From Hydrogenoanaerobacterium sp032017025 (GTDB lineage Bacteria > Bacillota > Clostridia > Oscillospirales > Ruminococcaceae): 64,000 nucleotides of DNA. Location of the stretch: NCBI RefSeq assembly GCF_032017025.1, contig NZ_DALZQO010000018.1, forward strand, positions 6,219 to 70,218, given 5' to 3'. Below, piece by piece: positions 15,558 to 24,683 of the stretch. Every line of letters begins with the position of its first letter. The first letter of the stretch is position 1. A model generated the notes under the pieces. That model was not told where the DNA came from. It saw nothing but the letters and a program-made list of their open reading frames with translations, and made no database searches. Made by a program: the position numbers and the translations under genes.

Positions 15558-15671
15558 AACAGGGGTATCAGTTGTAAGCTTCTTGATTTTACGGGTTCTG
15601 AAAACAGGTTAACGCCAACATGCAACTGGTAAAGCTGGCACTGTAATGTTGTTTATGAACTCCTGCCCCAT

Positions 15672-16487
15672 GTCATCGAGCCTAAATATCCGGGGGCGTT
15701 TGAAACAACAGTCTGCCTCAGCGATTGCTGGGACGAAGACGCGCTGCAGGCGGAGCGTGCGCGGATTATGGAGCTTTCTACGCAGAATTTGCGCTGCCAT
15801 GAGCGCTGCTGTCGTTTTCTTGCCGCTGCGGGTTCGCTGCTCAACGACAGCTACCGTATCACGGCAGAATATGTGGACGCAGGCAAAATTGCACGATATG
15901 CAACCCGTTTGGCTGGTAAAGAGTTTCGTAAACGCAAAGAGGGCAGGGGAAATGAGGCCATACGCTTCCTGAGTGCAGTGACGGCGCAGGGGATTACTTC
16001 CTACACAAACACCCCTAAGGTGCTGTGTGAGCGTATCTACCTTGTAGAGGACGATTATGGAGCAGTGTCGCGGCTGCTGATGAACGCGATTCGTTCTCAT
16101 GCATTGGCAGCAGGGCTGAATATTATATCCTGCTACTGCATTTCTTCGCCTTTTGAAAAGCTGGAGCATATTCTTATCCCCGAAATCGGTGTAGGCTTTT
16201 TAACGGCCAATCGCTACCATCCGTTTGATATCGATTGCTTCCGCCGCATTCACGCTAAACGTTTTATGAACGCCGAAGGGCTGCGGAGCAAAAAGCAACG
16301 GCTTTCGTTTAACCGCAAAGCAATTGGTGAACTGCTTGGTGAAGCCAGCCGGCTGCTTGCCGAGGCAAAAGATATCCACGACGAGCTTGAAACCTGTTAT
16401 ACCGTACATATGGACTTTGACAAGGTAAATGAAAAATCAGCTCGAATTATTGAAACCTTTGTCAGTATGTGCAAGCCTAAAAAATAG
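15672..16487 (+). pseudogene. 3' part of the split P-loop ATPase gene (PRK06851-like)
   Basis: In the frame that ends at 16487, the reading begins H-VIEPKYPGAFETTVCL, continuing the family sequence exactly where the fragment at 6026-6313 stops. Upstream of 15669 the same frame has element sequence and a stop, and no start codon with a ribosome site precedes the host part. The protein half contains a second, degenerate nucleotide-binding-like domain: RIYLVEDDYGAVSRLL replaces a P-loop, and CISSPFEKLEHILIPEIGVGF mirrors HCASDINSLDAVIVPDI in the first half, so the ancestor was a domain duplication. About 271 codons are left, without frameshift or stop, which argues for recent or reversible interruption. 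Confidence 0.8.
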
Positions 16488-16494
16488 AGCAAAA

Positions 16495-16528
16495 GCCCTC
16501 ACAGATACAATAATCCGTGAGGGCTTTT
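16495..16528 (+). terminator. Terminator of the split ATPase gene
   Basis: GCCCTCAC/GTGAGGGC with TTTT, seven bases after the stop. Confidence 0.85.
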
Positions 16529-16538
16529 GATTGCGGAA

Positions 16539-16934
16539 TCAGCGGCAAAGTTTTTTTCCTTTTTCCGTTAATTTTACTTCACCGCGTTTTATTGCAGGGG
16601 TATCAAATAAAAAGCCGGACTTGCTTTTACCATCCTCCACCATGCTACACAGCAAAGCGTAAATTGCACTGTCTGCGTAGATTTTATAGTCGGAGGCAGC
16701 GGTTACAACCAGTGCATAATCAATTGCAATCAGTTTTTCCTCGGCGAGATGCTGCAATGCAGCACCACGCGCCTTTACAAGCTCCATCAAGTCGGCAACA
16801 TCGGTAATCCATACATAGTTCAGCGCGGTGGAGGCAATATCACGCTCTTTAGAATTTCTCAGTTCAAATCGTGCTATCGGCAACCTGCCTTCTGCCTTCA
16901 AGGTGTCTAAAAGTTGCTGTTCCAGATCAGTCAT
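16539..16934 (-). CDS. Uncharacterised 131-residue protein
   Basis: Not recognised. It has no signal peptide or membrane helix. The N-terminal MTDLEQQLLDTLKAEGRLP looks like a short helix and the C-terminus GEVKLTEKGKKLCR resembles the end of a winged-helix 'L-T-xKG' unit. The centre is rich in Ala/Leu/Asp. Start ATG 16934 is weakly supported (GTGAGAT upstream). It converges on the split ATPase gene and is outside the element. Confidence 0.6.
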   Translation of the reverse strand: MTDLEQQLLDTLKAEGRLPIARFELRNSKERDIASTALNYVWITDVADLMELVKARGAALQHLAEEKLIAIDYALVVTAASDYKIYADSAIYALLCSMVEDGKSKSGFLFDTPAIKRGEVKLTEKGKKLCR

Positions 16935-17289
16935 AAAATTTATCTCACTTTCTATAGTTCAATGTTTTGTATACTGTTCCAGTTTATCATACCGTACTTC
17001 ATTCCGCAATTGTCTTATTTACAGAATTTGGATGAATTCGCTAAAATGTTAATTATTTTCTATTGCTTTTTTATAGAGGCGTGTTAAAATCGAATTCGTA
17101 AAGACGCAATAAAAAAGAGACTTTCGGTTACGGAATAAGAAAGAATAGGTATCGTTGCCAATAATTTGTGTTGTTTACGTTTATTTATTACCTATGTAAA
17201 TTTTTTCTAACAATATTTTGTAGTAATTTTTAAGATTGATTCGTTATAGTAGATGGCGGACGTAAAAAAGATACAGGCAGGAGGCTAAT
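16935..17289. other. AT-rich intergenic region
   Basis: 355 bases between divergent genes. No open frame with a ribosome site and no strong palindrome. A TATAGT about 40 bases before the sulfatase start could be its -10 box, but no -35 box fits at 17 bases. Confidence 0.4.
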
Positions 17290-19092
17290 ATGAATTTTGT
17301 AGAGTATATTTACAATCGAATAAAGGCAGACCGCAGCCTAGACATTACACTTACCATTCTTACGGTGGGAATTTTCCCATTGATGTTGGTTTTGGTGGTG
17401 GAAAATACTCACCTGCAAAGCTTGCCCGCTTTGCTGCGCTTTATGAGCGGGTCGATTGGTGTGCTGGTGTACGACTACTTCTTTGTAGCTATCATCTTTG
17501 CGGGGCTTGCGCTGATCCTAAGGCAGGTATGGCTTGCAATGTTTGTAGAGGGCTGTGTGCTCTATTCGCTGTCGCTGGTAGAATATTTTAAGTTTGATGC
17601 GAACGGCACGCACTTCAGCATTGCTGATTTGGTTATGGCGGGCAAAGTGTCCGATATTGCTCGCTTTACAAAGATTGACATCAACTTTGTTATGGTAATC
17701 AACCTTACCATCTTGATTCTATATGTGCTATGGACAGCGTTTTTGCGCATACGCGTCAATCTGCCGGTGATGAAATCACTTTCGCTTGGCGCGGGAACGC
17801 TGGCGCTGCTTACGGCAGTCATTTCAGTACCTGCAATTTACACCTCGGTGTACAAGCTGTGCGGCATCGATTATCAGCCCACCTACAGCCCCTACAGCAG
17901 CGACGAAGTGTTTCAAAACAATATGCAGATTGCATTTTTAAGCCAGAATATTTCCGAAAGGATTACGCAGAAGCTTTCAAAACCGCAAAACTATTCGGAG
18001 GATGCGATAGAAGCGCTGCTGCCGGAGAAGAGTGAGTCGCAGGGGGGCGATTTTCAGTCTCCCGATGTGATTCTCATTATGTCGGAGGCATACACCGATT
18101 TCCGCCGCTTTGACGGTCTTTCGGTACCAAAAGATACTTACAGCAACTTCGACCGGCTTTCGCGCGAGGGCTACAAGGGGAAAGCGCTGGTGCCTACCTT
18201 TGGAGGTTATACCTGTAAAACCGAATTTGAACTGCTGTTCGGGCTGCCGGTAAAAGGCATCGGCAACGAAGATATTCCGCATCAGCTGTTTACCGATGGC
18301 TCACCCCGCCCCACGTTTGCGTCGTATCTTAAGAAACGGGGCTATACCACCAGTTTTCTGCACCCCTTTTCTGCCAGCTTTTACAACCGCGACAAGGCCT
18401 ACAAAAGCTATGGCTTTGACAACTTGTATTTTGAAAATGACTTTACGGTAAAGCAAACTCGCCTTGGCGGATACATTGACGACAGCACGCTGGTGCGTCA
18501 GATTCAAGCAACGCTTAAGCAGGGCGGCGACAAGCCCAACTTTATTTTTGCAGTCTCTATGCAAAATCACGGGCCGTACACCGATACAAACAAATACGCG
18601 ATAAAAGACAGCCGCCTTACTGCGGAAGAGCAGGCTGAGGTTGGGCGCTATCTGTATGGTATCGGCCAAACAGATAAGGCACTTAACGAACTGACTGCTT
18701 ACCTGAAAACGCGCAGTAAGCCTACGGTTTTAATGTTTATCGGCGACCATTATCCTTATCTTGGTAAGCAGGGGGCACTGTATAAAAAGCTTACCAAATC
18801 GGTGAGCGGCTACAGCCTTTACCAGCAGCCTTACCTGCTGTGGAGCAATTACCGCCATGACTATGCTTTGCCGCAGGAGCGTGTATCTGCATTTTATCTA
18901 CCACATATTCTTGGCGACTATATCAATCTGCCGAAGGACCGTTTTTTGACCGATATGCAGCAGATGATGAGGACGACCCCGCAATACAGCTTTGACCTGG
19001 GGGAAAACAGCCCAGATGCACAAGCATTGCAGGAGTTTACGTATGACCGTACGCAGGGTGAAGCTTATTCAGCGAGTGCGCGCAGCAATTAA
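17290..19092 (+). CDS. LtaS-type membrane sulfatase (lipoteichoic acid synthase family)
   Basis: 600 residues: five N-terminal transmembrane helices (to about residue 190), then an extracellular alkaline-phosphatase-superfamily domain. Motifs are PDVILIMSEAYTDFRRF (metal Glu), GGYTCKTEFELL (Thr nucleophile), MQNHGPY and FIGDHYPYLG (metal Asp/His). These enzymes transfer glycerol-phosphate from phosphatidylglycerol to polymers or membrane sugars. Length and layout fit LtaS, but clostridial relatives also include phosphoglycerol transferases of other polymers. ATG 17290 has AGGAGG at proper spacing. Monocistronic with its own terminator. Confidence 0.85.
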   Translation: MNFVEYIYNRIKADRSLDITLTILTVGIFPLMLVLVVENTHLQSLPALLRFMSGSIGVLVYDYFFVAIIFAGLALILRQVWLAMFVEGCVLYSLSLVEYFKFDANGTHFSIADLVMAGKVSDIARFTKIDINFVMVINLTILILYVLWTAFLRIRVNLPVMKSLSLGAGTLALLTAVISVPAIYTSVYKLCGIDYQPTYSPYSSDEVFQNNMQIAFLSQNISERITQKLSKPQNYSEDAIEALLPEKSESQGGDFQSPDVILIMSEAYTDFRRFDGLSVPKDTYSNFDRLSREGYKGKALVPTFGGYTCKTEFELLFGLPVKGIGNEDIPHQLFTDGSPRPTFASYLKKRGYTTSFLHPFSASFYNRDKAYKSYGFDNLYFENDFTVKQTRLGGYIDDSTLVRQIQATLKQGGDKPNFIFAVSMQNHGPYTDTNKYAIKDSRLTAEEQAEVGRYLYGIGQTDKALNELTAYLKTRSKPTVLMFIGDHYPYLGKQGALYKKLTKSVSGYSLYQQPYLLWSNYRHDYALPQERVSAFYLPHILGDYINLPKDRFLTDMQQMMRTTPQYSFDLGENSPDAQALQEFTYDRTQGEAYSASARSN

Positions 19093-19105
19093 ATAATGTA
19101 TCAGT

Positions 19106-19134
19106 AAAAAAGCGGGCATGTGCCCGCTTTTTTT
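19106..19134 (+). terminator. Terminator of the sulfatase gene
   Basis: AAAGCGGGCA/TGCCCGCTTT with T7. Confidence 0.9.
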
Positions 19135-19250
19135 GTGGTTTTCGGCATAGAATAATGGAATAGGCCTGAAAGGGTGAATGTGCACATATTTTTAAAATTT
19201 TGTTTAGTAAATATCGTTAAAAAGATTGTTAAAATAATATCAAATAACCC

Positions 19251-19279
19251 TTGACGCGGCAACGAAAGCAGGGTATAAT
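19251..19279 (+). promoter_or_regulatory. Strong promoter of adhE
   Basis: TTGACG (19251-19256), 17-base spacer, TATAAT (19274-19279): near-consensus sigma-A promoter 100 bases before adhE. Confidence 0.85.
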
Positions 19280-19280
19280 A

Positions 19281-19298
19281 TTGTTAAAGAATTAACAA
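19281..19298. promoter_or_regulatory. Rex operator (NADH-sensing repressor site)
   Basis: TTGTTAA-AGAA-TTAACAA is a perfect match to the Rex consensus TTGTTAANNNNTTAACAA and begins two bases after the -10 box, over the transcription start. Rex leaves such sites when NADH rises, inducing NADH-consuming fermentation genes such as adhE. Confidence 0.88.
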
Positions 19299-19377
19299 AC
19301 AAGTGTTGATTCCCAAACGAATGAAAATCAGTTTTGCAGATGCAGAACGCTTACAATAGTGCTAGGAGGAAAAGATT

Positions 19378-21999
19378 ATGGCAGAGAAAAAAGTTCAAAC
19401 CGTACCGGAAAAACCTGTTGAAACAAAAGAGATGATCGACACTTTAGTGGCAAAGGCAAATGTTGCACTGCATGAGTTTATGCAGCTTGATCAAAAACAG
19501 GTGGATGCCATTGTTCACGAAATGTCTCTTGCAGGCTTGGATGCACACGAACTGCTTGCCAAGATGGCAGTTGAAGAAACCGGCAGAGGCGTTTATGAGG
19601 ATAAAGTCATCAAAAACATGTTTGCTACCGAATACATCTGGCACAGTATTAAGCACCAGCAGACAGTTGGCGTTATCGACGAGAACGAAATGGAGGGCTA
19701 CGTTGAGGTTGCAGAGCCTGTCGGCGTTATCTGCGGTGTTACGCCCACAACCAACCCCACCTCCACCACACTGTTTAAAAGTATTATCGCGGTAAAAACC
19801 CGCAACCCTATCATCTTCGGTTTCCATCCCTCCGCTCAGAAATGCTCTGCCGAAGCTGCGCGCATAGTTTACGAGGCTGCAGTAAAAGCCGGCGCACCCA
19901 AAGACTGCATTCAGTGGATTGAGCACCCCTCCATTGAGGCTACCAACCTGTTGATGAACCACCCCGGCGTCGCAACCATTCTGGCAACAGGTGGCCCCGG
20001 CATGGTAAAGGCTGCTTACTCGGCCGGTAAACCCGCACTGGGCGTAGGCCCCGGCAACGTACCGTGTTACATCGAGAAAACCGCGGAAATTGAGAGAGCC
20101 TGCACCGACTTGATGATGTCCAAAACCTTTGATAACGGAATGATCTGTGCATCTGAGCAGGCGGTTATCGTCGACAAAGAGATCAAAGATAAATTTGAGG
20201 CTTACATGAAAGCCAACAACTGCTATTTCTTAAACAAAGACGAGACCCAAAAGATTTCAAACTATGTAATCAACACCGAGAAAATGGCGGTTAATGCAGC
20301 AGTTGTGGGTAAATCCGCTTATTGGATTGCAGAGCAGGCGGGGATAAAGGTTCCCGAGAAAACAAAAATTCTCATTGCGCCGCTGCCTGAGCCAAGCCTT
20401 GACTACCCTTTGAGCCTTGAAAAGTTAAGCCCGGTACTCGCATACTTTGTATCGAACAGCAGGGAACAGGGCTTTGCATATGCTGCTAAAATGCTGGAGC
20501 TGGGCGGCTTGGGTCACTCTGCGGTCATCCACACCTCCGACAATGATTTAGCTGAGAAATACGGCACCGAGATGAAGGTCGGCCGTGTCATCGTAAACTC
20601 GCCGTCCTCGCAGGGTGCGATTGGCGACATTTACAACACCAACACCCCGTCACTCACCCTTGGCTGTGGTTCTTACGGTAAAAACTCTGTTTCGCAGAAC
20701 GTTTCTACCGTAAACCTAATCAATAAAAAACGGATTGCCAAGAGGAGAACCAATATGCAGTGGTTTAAGATTCCGCCGAAAATCTATTTCGAGGAGGATT
20801 CCATTCAGTATCTGGAAAAAATGCCCGACATCACCAGAGCATTTATCGTTACAGATCCGATGATGGTGAAGCTCGGCAATATCGACAAAATCCTCTACTA
20901 CCTCAGAAAACGTAAGGAATACTGCCACAGTGAGATTTACTCCGATGTTGAGCCCGATCCGTCTGTAGAGTGCATTATGAGGGGCGTAGAAGCGATGAAC
21001 ACCTTCCAGCCTGATGTTATCATTGCCATAGGCGGCGGTTCCGCTATCGACGCTGCAAAAGGTATGTGGCTGTTCTATGAGCACCCCGACACTTCCTTTG
21101 ATGGGCTGAGAATGCGCTTTCTCGATATCAGAAAAAGAACCTTCCAATTCCCGAAGCTTGGCAAACGCACACAGCTTGTCGCTATCCCCACCACCTCCGG
21201 TACCGGTTCTGAAGTTACCAGCTTCTCGGTTATCACAGATAAGCAGAACGGGAACATCAAATATCCTCTGGCTGACTACGAGCTTACCCCCGATGTTGCA
21301 ATCATCGATCCGCAGTTCTGTATGTCAATGCCAAAATCCATTACCGCCGATACCGGCTTGGATGTTTTGACACACGCGATTGAGGCCTATGTCTCGGTCA
21401 TGGCTTCCGATTACACCGATGGCCTTGCAATTAAGGCGATTGAGCTGGTATTCGAAAACCTTCGCCGTGCGTACAACAACGGCAGCGAGGACAGAGAGGC
21501 AAGAGAGAAGATGCACAATGCTTCTGCCATTGCAGGTATGGCGTTCACCAACGCATTCCTTGGTCTAAACCACTCTATGGCCCATAAGCTGGGCGGCGAG
21601 TACCATATTCCTCACGGACGTGCAAACGCGATTCTGTTGCCATACGTGATAGAGTACAACGCGCAGAAGCCTACCAAGTTCCCTTCGTTCCCCAAATACA
21701 AAAAATTTATTGCAGACGAAAGATATGCGAAGATTGCAAGATACCTCGGTCTGCCCGCAAAAACCACCGAAGAAGGCGTTGCCTCATTGATAAAAGCGAT
21801 CAGAGAGCTGATGAACGACCTGGATAGACCCGGTTCTATCAAAGAGTGCGGCGTGGATGAAGCGTTGTTCAACAGCAAGCTGGAGGATCTCTCGTACAAA
21901 GCATTTGAGGATCAGTGCACTACAGCAAACCCGAGATATCCTTTGGTCAGCGAAATCAAAGAGATCTATAAAAAAGCTTACTACGGTGAAGCAAAATAA
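19378..21999 (+). CDS. adhE: Bifunctional acetaldehyde-CoA/alcohol dehydrogenase
   Basis: 873 residues. The N-terminal CoA-acylating aldehyde dehydrogenase (about 1-440) has the catalytic Cys in DNGMICASEQ (about residue 257) and GPGNVPCYIE. A linker with INKKRIAKRRTNM joins it to the C-terminal iron alcohol dehydrogenase (about 455-870), with GGGSAIDAAKGMW for NAD(P) and the Fe ligands in HSMAHKLGG and PHGRANAILLPY. Converts acetyl-CoA to ethanol with two NADH, closing redox balance in fermentation. AGGAGG precedes ATG 19378. Regulation by Rex is strongly suggested by the operator at the promoter. Confidence 0.97.
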   Translation: MAEKKVQTVPEKPVETKEMIDTLVAKANVALHEFMQLDQKQVDAIVHEMSLAGLDAHELLAKMAVEETGRGVYEDKVIKNMFATEYIWHSIKHQQTVGVIDENEMEGYVEVAEPVGVICGVTPTTNPTSTTLFKSIIAVKTRNPIIFGFHPSAQKCSAEAARIVYEAAVKAGAPKDCIQWIEHPSIEATNLLMNHPGVATILATGGPGMVKAAYSAGKPALGVGPGNVPCYIEKTAEIERACTDLMMSKTFDNGMICASEQAVIVDKEIKDKFEAYMKANNCYFLNKDETQKISNYVINTEKMAVNAAVVGKSAYWIAEQAGIKVPEKTKILIAPLPEPSLDYPLSLEKLSPVLAYFVSNSREQGFAYAAKMLELGGLGHSAVIHTSDNDLAEKYGTEMKVGRVIVNSPSSQGAIGDIYNTNTPSLTLGCGSYGKNSVSQNVSTVNLINKKRIAKRRTNMQWFKIPPKIYFEEDSIQYLEKMPDITRAFIVTDPMMVKLGNIDKILYYLRKRKEYCHSEIYSDVEPDPSVECIMRGVEAMNTFQPDVIIAIGGGSAIDAAKGMWLFYEHPDTSFDGLRMRFLDIRKRTFQFPKLGKRTQLVAIPTTSGTGSEVTSFSVITDKQNGNIKYPLADYELTPDVAIIDPQFCMSMPKSITADTGLDVLTHAIEAYVSVMASDYTDGLAIKAIELVFENLRRAYNNGSEDREAREKMHNASAIAGMAFTNAFLGLNHSMAHKLGGEYHIPHGRANAILLPYVIEYNAQKPTKFPSFPKYKKFIADERYAKIARYLGLPAKTTEEGVASLIKAIRELMNDLDRPGSIKECGVDEALFNSKLEDLSYKAFEDQCTTANPRYPLVSEIKEIYKKAYYGEAK

Positions 22000-22040
22000 T
22001 TTTCGCCAAACTTCTCAGTTTTAAATACTCCAACACACAA

Positions 22041-22078
22041 CAAGAAACGGCATCGAATTTAGTCGATGCCGTTTCTTG
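22041..22078. terminator. Bidirectional terminator, 16-bp perfect stem
   Basis: CAAGAAACGGCATCGA and its exact complement around ATTTAG, between adhE (+) and the convergent VTT gene (-). Confidence 0.8.
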
Positions 22079-22088
22079 CCGTGTTAAA

Positions 22089-22775
22089 TCATTTTTTATT
22101 ATTTTTATCAATAATAGAATTGTTCACTAAAATGCCGGCAATTCCAATGATGCCCATCAGCACAAACATAGCCACGGTTTTCCACCATTCGCCGTCTATA
22201 ATAGTCTGTCCCGCGTAGGTGGAGGTAATTACCGACGGAATGCGTGCAAAGATAGAGATAAACAAAAAATCGCGAGGGCGAATCTTTGTTAGTGGGGACA
22301 CATAAGTAAGAATATCTTTTGGTGTGCCGGGGATAAAGAAAAGGATAAAGGTGAGCATTTCAAGTTTTTTGCTGTTGTTCAAAAAAGAAAGTTTTCGCAC
22401 CTTGTCTTTGCTGAACATCCACTCTACAAAGCCTTTACCGAGTGCACGAACCGTAAAGAAGACTATGGAGGTTCCGATCAGCAGCCCCAGCATACAAATC
22501 AGCAGCCCGCCCCAGGTGCCGTAGATGATGCCTGCAAGCAACTCGATAGGCTCACCGGGCAGCACGGCGACAACCACTTGAAGTATCTGCACGCCCAGCA
22601 TAAAGAATACGCCTTTCCACCCCAGCGAAGAAATAGATACCTTCAGCTCATCACGCACGACAGGGTCGGTAAGGGAAATAAACCATGGCAATAGTTTTAC
22701 AACCAAGTAAACAGAGCCGAAAATAATAGCCGATGCCATGACCAATTTAAATATTTTTTTTGTTTTTTCGTTCAA
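22089..22775 (-). CDS. TVP38/TMEM64 (VTT/DedA-superfamily) membrane protein
   Basis: 228 residues, about six hydrophobic segments. The VTT core shows PGEPIELLAGIIYGTWGG and FFIPGTPKDILTYVSPLT, with the R-x-PS motif in ARIPSVITS. Relatives are lipid scramblases or flippases; a role in envelope lipid handling is likely but untested here. Start ATG 22775 lies next to a GAGTG site. Monocistronic. Confidence 0.87.
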   Translation of the reverse strand: MNEKTKKIFKLVMASAIIFGSVYLVVKLLPWFISLTDPVVRDELKVSISSLGWKGVFFMLGVQILQVVVAVLPGEPIELLAGIIYGTWGGLLICMLGLLIGTSIVFFTVRALGKGFVEWMFSKDKVRKLSFLNNSKKLEMLTFILFFIPGTPKDILTYVSPLTKIRPRDFLFISIFARIPSVITSTYAGQTIIDGEWWKTVAMFVLMGIIGIAGILVNNSIIDKNNKK

Positions 22776-23108
22776 GCACTCACCAGTCCATTCCCTGTTA
22801 GATCACAAATCGTTTCGAAACGCAGTTTTTACTCATGCATTGTATAAGTTTGCACGCAGGGTGCACAAAACCGTTTCTGATGTGATAAAATGTAATACGA
22901 TATAATTCGCCGTTTTGGCGGTTGCCCCGTAAGGGGAGAGCCAAAGGCATTTCAATAAAATATAATAACCGCAATACGGTTATTATATCATGAAAAATAG
23001 AAATCACAGAGGATTGGCCGAAAATTAGCAATCTGTTTACAATGTGGCAAAAAACTCTTGAAAAATGGAAAATGATATGCTATAATATCAAAGTCGGAAA
23101 TAAAATTT
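22776..23108. other. Intergenic region with palindromes upstream of tRNA-Ala
   Basis: No gene seen. It contains a small CCCCGTAAGGGG hairpin at about 22925-22936, the palindrome at 22960-22988, and a TATAAT-like box (about 23082) before the tRNA. The hairpin-rich block 22900-22990 looks like an extragenic repeat. Confidence 0.45.
22960..22988. repeat. Palindromic repeat, same family as 6424-6564
   Basis: ATATAATAACCG and CGGTTATTATAT around CAATA. Shares TATAATAACCGCAA with the reverse strand of P3 (6536-6564). Confidence 0.6.
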
Positions 23109-23184
23109 GGGGGCGTAGCTCACCTGGGAGAGCGCTTGACTGGCAGTCAAGAGGTAGAGAGTTCGATCCTCTTCGTCTCCACCA
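23109..23184 (+). tRNA. tRNA-Ala (anticodon GGC)
   Basis: 76 bases with encoded CCA. Acceptor GGGGGCG/CGTCTCC includes the G3-U70 wobble pair that defines alanine identity. Anticodon arm CTTGA-CTGGCAG-TCAAG gives GGC. T arm GAGAG-TTCGATC-CTCTT. Reads GCC and GCU codons. Confidence 0.97.
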
Positions 23185-23240
23185 AAAACAAAAAGCCTAT
23201 AAAATCGTATTGTTAAGCGGTTTATAGGCTTTTTGTTTTT
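23185..23240 (+). terminator. Terminator of tRNA-Ala
   Basis: AAAAAGCCTATAAA pairs with TTTATAGGCTTTTT, followed by GTTTTTT. Confidence 0.8.
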
Positions 23241-23419
23241 TCCGTACAATGAGTTTCAATATCTGAATTTGGCTTTCAAAATGTGTATTTTTACACCATT
23301 CATTCTGCAGCGAATAGTTTAAAATTAGCCGTCGTTCTTGTTTAAAAGTTCGGCGTTTTTCTCTTTTTTGAAACTATATTAAATTTATTGTACCAAATAA
23401 AAACAAAATAGATAACTAT

Positions 23420-23448
23420 TTGACATATTTTCTATTTCATAGTAAAAT
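23420..23448 (+). promoter_or_regulatory. Promoter of the HD-GYP gene
   Basis: TTGACA, 17-base spacer, TAAAAT. It is in the 288-base gap between the tRNA terminator and 23529; the remaining gap sequence is AT-rich with nothing else recognised. Confidence 0.7.
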
Positions 23449-23528
23449 TATGTAAGATTGTGTTATATTGTTATGACAATTGTGGATTGCCGAGCTTACC
23501 AAAATAAATTAATAGTTGGAACTGCGAA

Positions 23529-24635
23529 ATGATTTATATTCCTTTAAAACACTTAAGACCGGGGATGACCCTTGCACGAGATATTGCCTGTGGCTCATCC
23601 TTATTCCCACTGCTGGTTGCCGGGCAAAAACTTTCTGTTTCTATCATTGCAAAGTTTGAAAAAAACAATATTTCTGGTGCATACATTGAAAGCAGCCTGT
23701 GCGGTGATGTGGAGATTGAAGAGATAGTTGCTCCTGAGCTTAGGCAAAAAACGATAGTAGAACTAAAGAGCTTCTATAGAGATTATGAGAGCCATGCTCC
23801 CATTTCTCCCGCTTCACTTAAATCTATATCAAGTACGGTGGATAACCTTGTCGAGCATATTCTTTCTAAAAGTGAGTGCCTAATTAATATTATTGATGTT
23901 CAGGATTATGATACATATACCTATAATCACAGCCTGTATGTATGTATCTTAAGCATCCTAATTGGTATTCAGCGAGGTTTTTCCCGTTCGATATTGACAG
24001 AACTGGGTATGTGCGGGTTGCTGCATGATATTGGTAAAACGGATATTCCGCTGGAAATCATCAATAAGAAGAGTGTTCTTACACCGCAGGAATTTGAATT
24101 GATGAAAACCCATCCCGATAAAGCGGTTATCCGGCTGAGCCCCTGCCATCAAATATCTTCATCGGTGCTCAGAGGGATTTTAAGCCACCATGAAAAGTTT
24201 AACGGAACCGGCTACCCACAGGGGCTTAGCGGGGAGAAGATTCCTCTATATGGGAGGATTGTGGCGTTGGCGGACGTATATGACGCGCTCACCTCGCACC
24301 GATCTTACCGCAAGGCGTGGACCTCCGGCGATGCGATAGAATATATGATGGGCTGCGCAGATACTCATTTTGATTTTGAGCTTTTACAGTCTTTCTTAAA
24401 AATAATCGCAGTGTACCCGCTGGGAACAGTTGTAAAATTGAGCAATGGATTTTTGGCTGTTGTGATACAGAATTCGTCTCAGAATATTTTACGTCCTAAA
24501 GTGCGTGTGCTGCTTCCCGAAGAATATACGGGTACAGAAATTGACCTTGCCGACATAGGCAACACCTATTTAAATGTAACGATCAGCGGTGTGGCTGATG
24601 ATGAAATGGAAATACCCGAGGTTCTTTTTGTTTAG
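23529..24635 (+). CDS. HD-GYP domain protein, probable cyclic-di-GMP phosphodiesterase
   Basis: 368 residues, cytosolic. An N-terminal region of about 120 residues (IPLKHLRPGMTLARDI, DUF3391-like start) precedes the HD-GYP domain: HSLYVCILS, LLHDIGKTDIP (HD), SHHEKFNGTGYPQGLSGEKIPLYGRI (GYP) and ALADVYDALTS. Such enzymes hydrolyse c-di-GMP with a two- or three-metal centre; all key residues are present. The C-terminal 80 residues form a small beta domain. Start ATG 23529 has only a weak ribosome site (GTTGGA). Confidence 0.9.
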   Translation: MIYIPLKHLRPGMTLARDIACGSSLFPLLVAGQKLSVSIIAKFEKNNISGAYIESSLCGDVEIEEIVAPELRQKTIVELKSFYRDYESHAPISPASLKSISSTVDNLVEHILSKSECLINIIDVQDYDTYTYNHSLYVCILSILIGIQRGFSRSILTELGMCGLLHDIGKTDIPLEIINKKSVLTPQEFELMKTHPDKAVIRLSPCHQISSSVLRGILSHHEKFNGTGYPQGLSGEKIPLYGRIVALADVYDALTSHRSYRKAWTSGDAIEYMMGCADTHFDFELLQSFLKIIAVYPLGTVVKLSNGFLAVVIQNSSQNILRPKVRVLLPEEYTGTEIDLADIGNTYLNVTISGVADDEMEIPEVLFV

Positions 24636-24683
24636 CCACGAGCAGAAAATCTGTTTTATAGGCCACAAGGTATGGTTTACAAA

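Larger units (their letters stand above)
6314..15671. mobile_element. About 9.36-kb intervening element splitting the ATPase gene; encodes a serine recombinase
   Basis: The left host arm ends ...GCGCCACATG and the right host arm begins CATGTCATCGAG. CATG (6311-6314 and 15669-15672) is common to both ends. Joining host arms at CATG restores the ATPase frame. Joining element ends gives CTCCTGCC-CATG-AGCGGGAG, an imperfect inverted repeat such as serine integrases use as attP. Contents: ABC-F ATPase, LysM-GH18 hydrolase, small basic ORF, large serine recombinase, three-gene ABC importer and a hexapeptide-repeat protein. The recombinase is in the middle rather than at an end, which is unusual for an integrase and may mean later cargo gain. 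Whether excision occurs is not visible. Confidence 0.72.
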
